NCBI GenBank assembly: GCA_947259645.1 | Contig: CAMYND010000007.1 | Span: forward strand, 1 to 64,000 | From: Thermodesulfovibrionia bacterium | GTDB lineage: Bacteria > Nitrospirota > Thermodesulfovibrionia > UBA6902 | DNA: 64,000 nt | Reading direction: 5' to 3' | Shown: in pieces, positions 62,075-64,000 of the stretch | How positions within the stretch are numbered: the first letter of the stretch is position 1 | How the letters are laid out: each line of letters opens with the position of its first letter | Program-made: the position numbers and the translations under genes | Notes under the pieces: model-generated | The model's database searches: none | Seen by the model: only the letters and a program-made list of their open reading frames with translations | Told to the model about the DNA's origin: nothing

Positions 62075-62548
62075 ATGAGTGAAAAAAATGATGACTCAGT
62101 ATTTAAAAACCTGACTGTTGCCTTTGTCATATTGATCATCCATGTTGTTTTAATAGGCGCCATTGCGGTCATGGGCATTTTTTTCGGCTGGATTGCGAAC
62201 AATGCTGGATGGATCATTCTCGGAGTATCATGCCTGATAATAGTCGCGGGATATCTGTTTTACCGGCGTATGAAATCAGATGCCGGATTAGTGAAGGAAA
62301 TTCTGCGTGATCCGGCCCTGCAGGGCAAGACAGTGGAAATAAGTTTCCTGGGGGGAATGGCAAATGTTAAGGTCGGTGATGCACATCCTGATCAAGCTAT
62401 TGCCATTGACTCATCACCACGAATTAAACAATTAGATGCTCCGCAATCTGAAACTGGGGAAACCCTCACCGCGCTGGCCTCTTTATACGAGAAAAAGCTG
62501 ATTTCGCTGGAGGAGTTTAATAAAGCCAAGCAGAAGATCCTGAAATAG
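62075..62548 (+). CDS. Two-helix membrane protein with SHOCT domain
   Basis: A 157-residue protein with two adjacent membrane helices (VAFVILIIHVVLIGAIAVMGIFFG and GWIILGVSCLIIVAGYLFY), a short soluble segment and a C-terminal SHOCT motif (LASLYEKKLISLEEFNKAKQKIL). SHOCT is a short oligomerisation or binding motif found at the ends of many membrane proteins. Function unknown. Confidence 0.8.
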   Translation: MSEKNDDSVFKNLTVAFVILIIHVVLIGAIAVMGIFFGWIANNAGWIILGVSCLIIVAGYLFYRRMKSDAGLVKEILRDPALQGKTVEISFLGGMANVKVGDAHPDQAIAIDSSPRIKQLDAPQSETGETLTALASLYEKKLISLEEFNKAKQKILK

Positions 62549-62903
62549 CTCCCAGCATCTGAGCGGGACGAGAACTCCGGTCACCGGCATTTATCCCGGT
62601 TGCTCCTGATCAGCTCAGTACTCTTAAACCAGGTGTGGATTCTGCATCTGGCACTCTTCAAAATAGGGACAGACTTTACATCTGCCGATACAATATGGAA
62701 CTGTCACTGGCACCTCCCTGTCTTTGTATAGCGGATTCTTTTTCTGAATACTTTAGTACAAAATTCCGCTCACAGTAGTTTTCTTGCTGTTTTGCTCATA
62801 TTCGGTGCGGTATAGGCAGCGGGAAGGGGCAGAGAGTTTTTCGCTGCATGCCTCGGAGGCACAGAGAGAAGGCCTTTTACGGGTGAGTAGTTTATAATTA
62901 TCC
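62549..62903. other. Gap with one tiny cysteine-rich ORF on the minus strand
   Basis: 355 bp between the SHOCT protein and NagZ-like gene. Apart from the minus-strand ORF at 62624-62707 I see no gene. A short CCTCGGAGGCACAGAG motif near 62850 resembles half an arm of the dispersed repeats. Confidence 0.5.
62624..62707 (-). CDS. Possible 27-residue cysteine microprotein
   Basis: GTG 62707 is preceded by GGGAGG with a 5-base gap and opens 27 codons: a CX3CX2CX5C core (CIGRCKVCPYFEEC). The reading frame continues upstream for another 15 protein-like codons to a stop, so it could also be the tail of a broken gene. Too short for the ORF track. The cysteine spacing could bind zinc or an iron-sulphur cluster. 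Confidence 0.35.
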   Translation of the reverse strand: MTVPYCIGRCKVCPYFEECQMQNPHLV

Positions 62904-64000
62904 ATGCATGACCTTGAAGAGAAACTGTACCAGCTGATTATCCCCAGGCTGAATGGGTATGAGCTCTCTTCCCCGTCCTACCGGCAGGGCCTCCTTGAAC
63001 TTGTACGAAAAGGGATCGGGGGTTTTATTGTATTTGGAGGGAGAAAGGATGAACTGAAAAATACTCTTGAGATGCTCCAGAGAGAATCAAAGAAGGGCCT
63101 GATCATTGCTTCAGATATCGAGCGGGGAGCAGGTCAGCAGATTGAGGGTGCCACTAGATTCCCCCCGCAGATGGCTGTAGCTGCTGCGTTGAGAAAAGAC
63201 AGGCCAGAGGATGTAGGGCTTCTTGCCCGGATGATAAATGCTGTTGCCGCAGAAGCTCATGAATCAGGAATAAACATGCCTCTCATACCTGTTCTGGATG
63301 TGAACCAGAACCCACTGAATCCGATAATTTGTACACGGGCATTTTCCGACATTCCTGAAGAGGTTGTGTGGTATGGACGCGAGTATATACATATCCTTGA
63401 AGAATCGGGCCTGATAAGCTGCGCCAAACATTTTCCCGGCCATGGTGACACGAGCGCTGACTCGCATATCAGATTGCCGGTTATTTCAAAGTCCCTCGAA
63501 GAGTTACTGAATACTGACATTTTGCCGTTCAGGGAAATTATACATTCTGGGGTCAGCAGTATTATGATCGGGCATCTGAGTGTTCCGGCACTTGATTCAT
63601 TACCGTCATCCCTTTCAGAAAAAGTTATCTCCGGGCTGTTAAGAAAAGAGCTCGGCTATGAAGGGCTTGTTCTTACAGACGCCCTGAATATGCATGCTCT
63701 CAACAGTTATGACAATGTGCCTGTTCTCTGCATGAACGCGGGGGTTGACATCCTTCTTCACCCTGAAGACCCTGACGCTGTTGTAAGGCAGCTGCTGCGG
63801 GCAGTCCAATCCGGAGATTTGGATGAAGAAAAGATTGATTGTGCAGGGGCGAGGATTGAGAACTGCAAATCCGGCATAAGAAACCACCGTGAGAGCCGGG
63901 TGGATATGGAAAATCATGAAATGCTTTCAAGCCAGATATTTGATAAATCAATCACCTATGTAAAAGGTTCTGCAGAGCCGATCCTGAATGGTGAAATAAA
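62904..64000 (+). CDS. nagZ: NagZ-like beta-N-acetylhexosaminidase, GH3 (runs off the end)
   Basis: An open frame from ATG 62904 to the window end (365 codons), not in the ORF track because it has no stop. Product starts HDLEEKLYQLIIPRLNGY. GH3 signatures: GGFIVFGG, IASDIERGAGQQ, the diagnostic loop KHFPGHGDTSADSH, and the nucleophile region VLTDALNMHAL. Family reaction: removal of N-acetylglucosamine from cell-wall fragments. No ribosome site is visible close to 62904; ATG 62908 is out of frame. Confidence 0.88.
   Translation, partial: MHDLEEKLYQLIIPRLNGYELSSPSYRQGLLELVRKGIGGFIVFGGRKDELKNTLEMLQRESKKGLIIASDIERGAGQQIEGATRFPPQMAVAAALRKDRPEDVGLLARMINAVAAEAHESGINMPLIPVLDVNQNPLNPIICTRAFSDIPEEVVWYGREYIHILEESGLISCAKHFPGHGDTSADSHIRLPVISKSLEELLNTDILPFREIIHSGVSSIMIGHLSVPALDSLPSSLSEKVISGLLRKELGYEGLVLTDALNMHALNSYDNVPVLCMNAGVDILLHPEDPDAVVRQLLRAVQSGDLDEEKIDCAGARIENCKSGIRNHRESRVDMENHEMLSSQIFDKSITYVKGSAEPILNGEI

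Noticed and set aside
1-64000. tRNA, rRNA, CRISPR array or prophage
   Set aside because: I saw no tRNA-like T-arm with matching acceptor stem, no rRNA sequence, no regular direct repeats with spacers and no phage or transposase genes. A covariance-model scan would be needed to exclude a tRNA firmly.

Overview
The window looks like a chromosomal segment of an anaerobic bacterium that respires through multihaem c-type cytochromes and probably passes electrons to an acceptor outside the cell. A Nitrospirota or Desulfobacterota type of organism fits, from system II cytochrome c maturation, sigma-54 control, a selenocysteine formate dehydrogenase and OmcS-like cytochromes; this placement is inference. 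I counted 124 CXXCH haem motifs between about 1.3 and 36.4 kb, plus eight plausible non-canonical ones (CX1CH, CX3CH, CX4CH, CX5CH).

Layout. 1-1.36 kb: two small ferredoxins (the first cut by the window edge) around a cupin, then a VanZ-like protein. 1.36-14.1 kb, minus strand: a five-gene respiratory module present twice, head to tail and in identical order (octahaem c with a C-terminal anchor, membrane cytochrome b, anchored trihaem c, NHL propeller, 18- or 20-haem c). 14.5-17.4 kb: divergent haem-motif sensor kinase and sigma-54 response regulator. 17.8-35.4 kb, plus strand: a secretion and nanowire-like cluster behind a consensus sigma-54 promoter. It holds an OmcS-like cytochrome, NHL and YVTN propellers, an outer-membrane beta-barrel, three lipoprotein or membrane-anchored proteins with four CsgG/GNA1162-like domains, a parvulin isomerase, 26-haem and 16-haem cytochromes, a second OmcS-like cytochrome, a 7-8-haem and a monohaem protein. 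35.4-40.5 kb, minus strand: another multihaem protein, a PpiD-like stub and hemC, hemA and ccsB, which supply haem and attach it to cytochromes. 40.6-52.5 kb: mostly housekeeping (MobB-like GTPase, HMA protein, Gate-domain transporter, DEAD-box helicase, Tex, YjgA, RlmL-like methylase), broken by two dispersed repeat elements. 52.5-58.8 kb: a PPC-domain protein, then an NAD-linked formate dehydrogenase operon whose catalytic subunit reads through UGA as selenocysteine. 59-64 kb: lipoprotein, glucokinase, PAS-GGDEF protein, small proteins and the start of a NagZ-like glycosidase.

How it could work together (inference): formate oxidation feeds NADH and the menaquinone pool. The b/c modules take electrons from quinol to large periplasmic cytochromes. 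The 17.8-35.4 kb cluster builds and exports OmcS-like cytochromes, carrying electrons across the outer membrane. The haem sensor kinase and sigma-54 regulator sit between the two blocks and are placed to control the export block by redox state. ccsB, hemA and hemC supply the haem. No tRNA, rRNA, CRISPR array, transposase or prophage gene was recognised.
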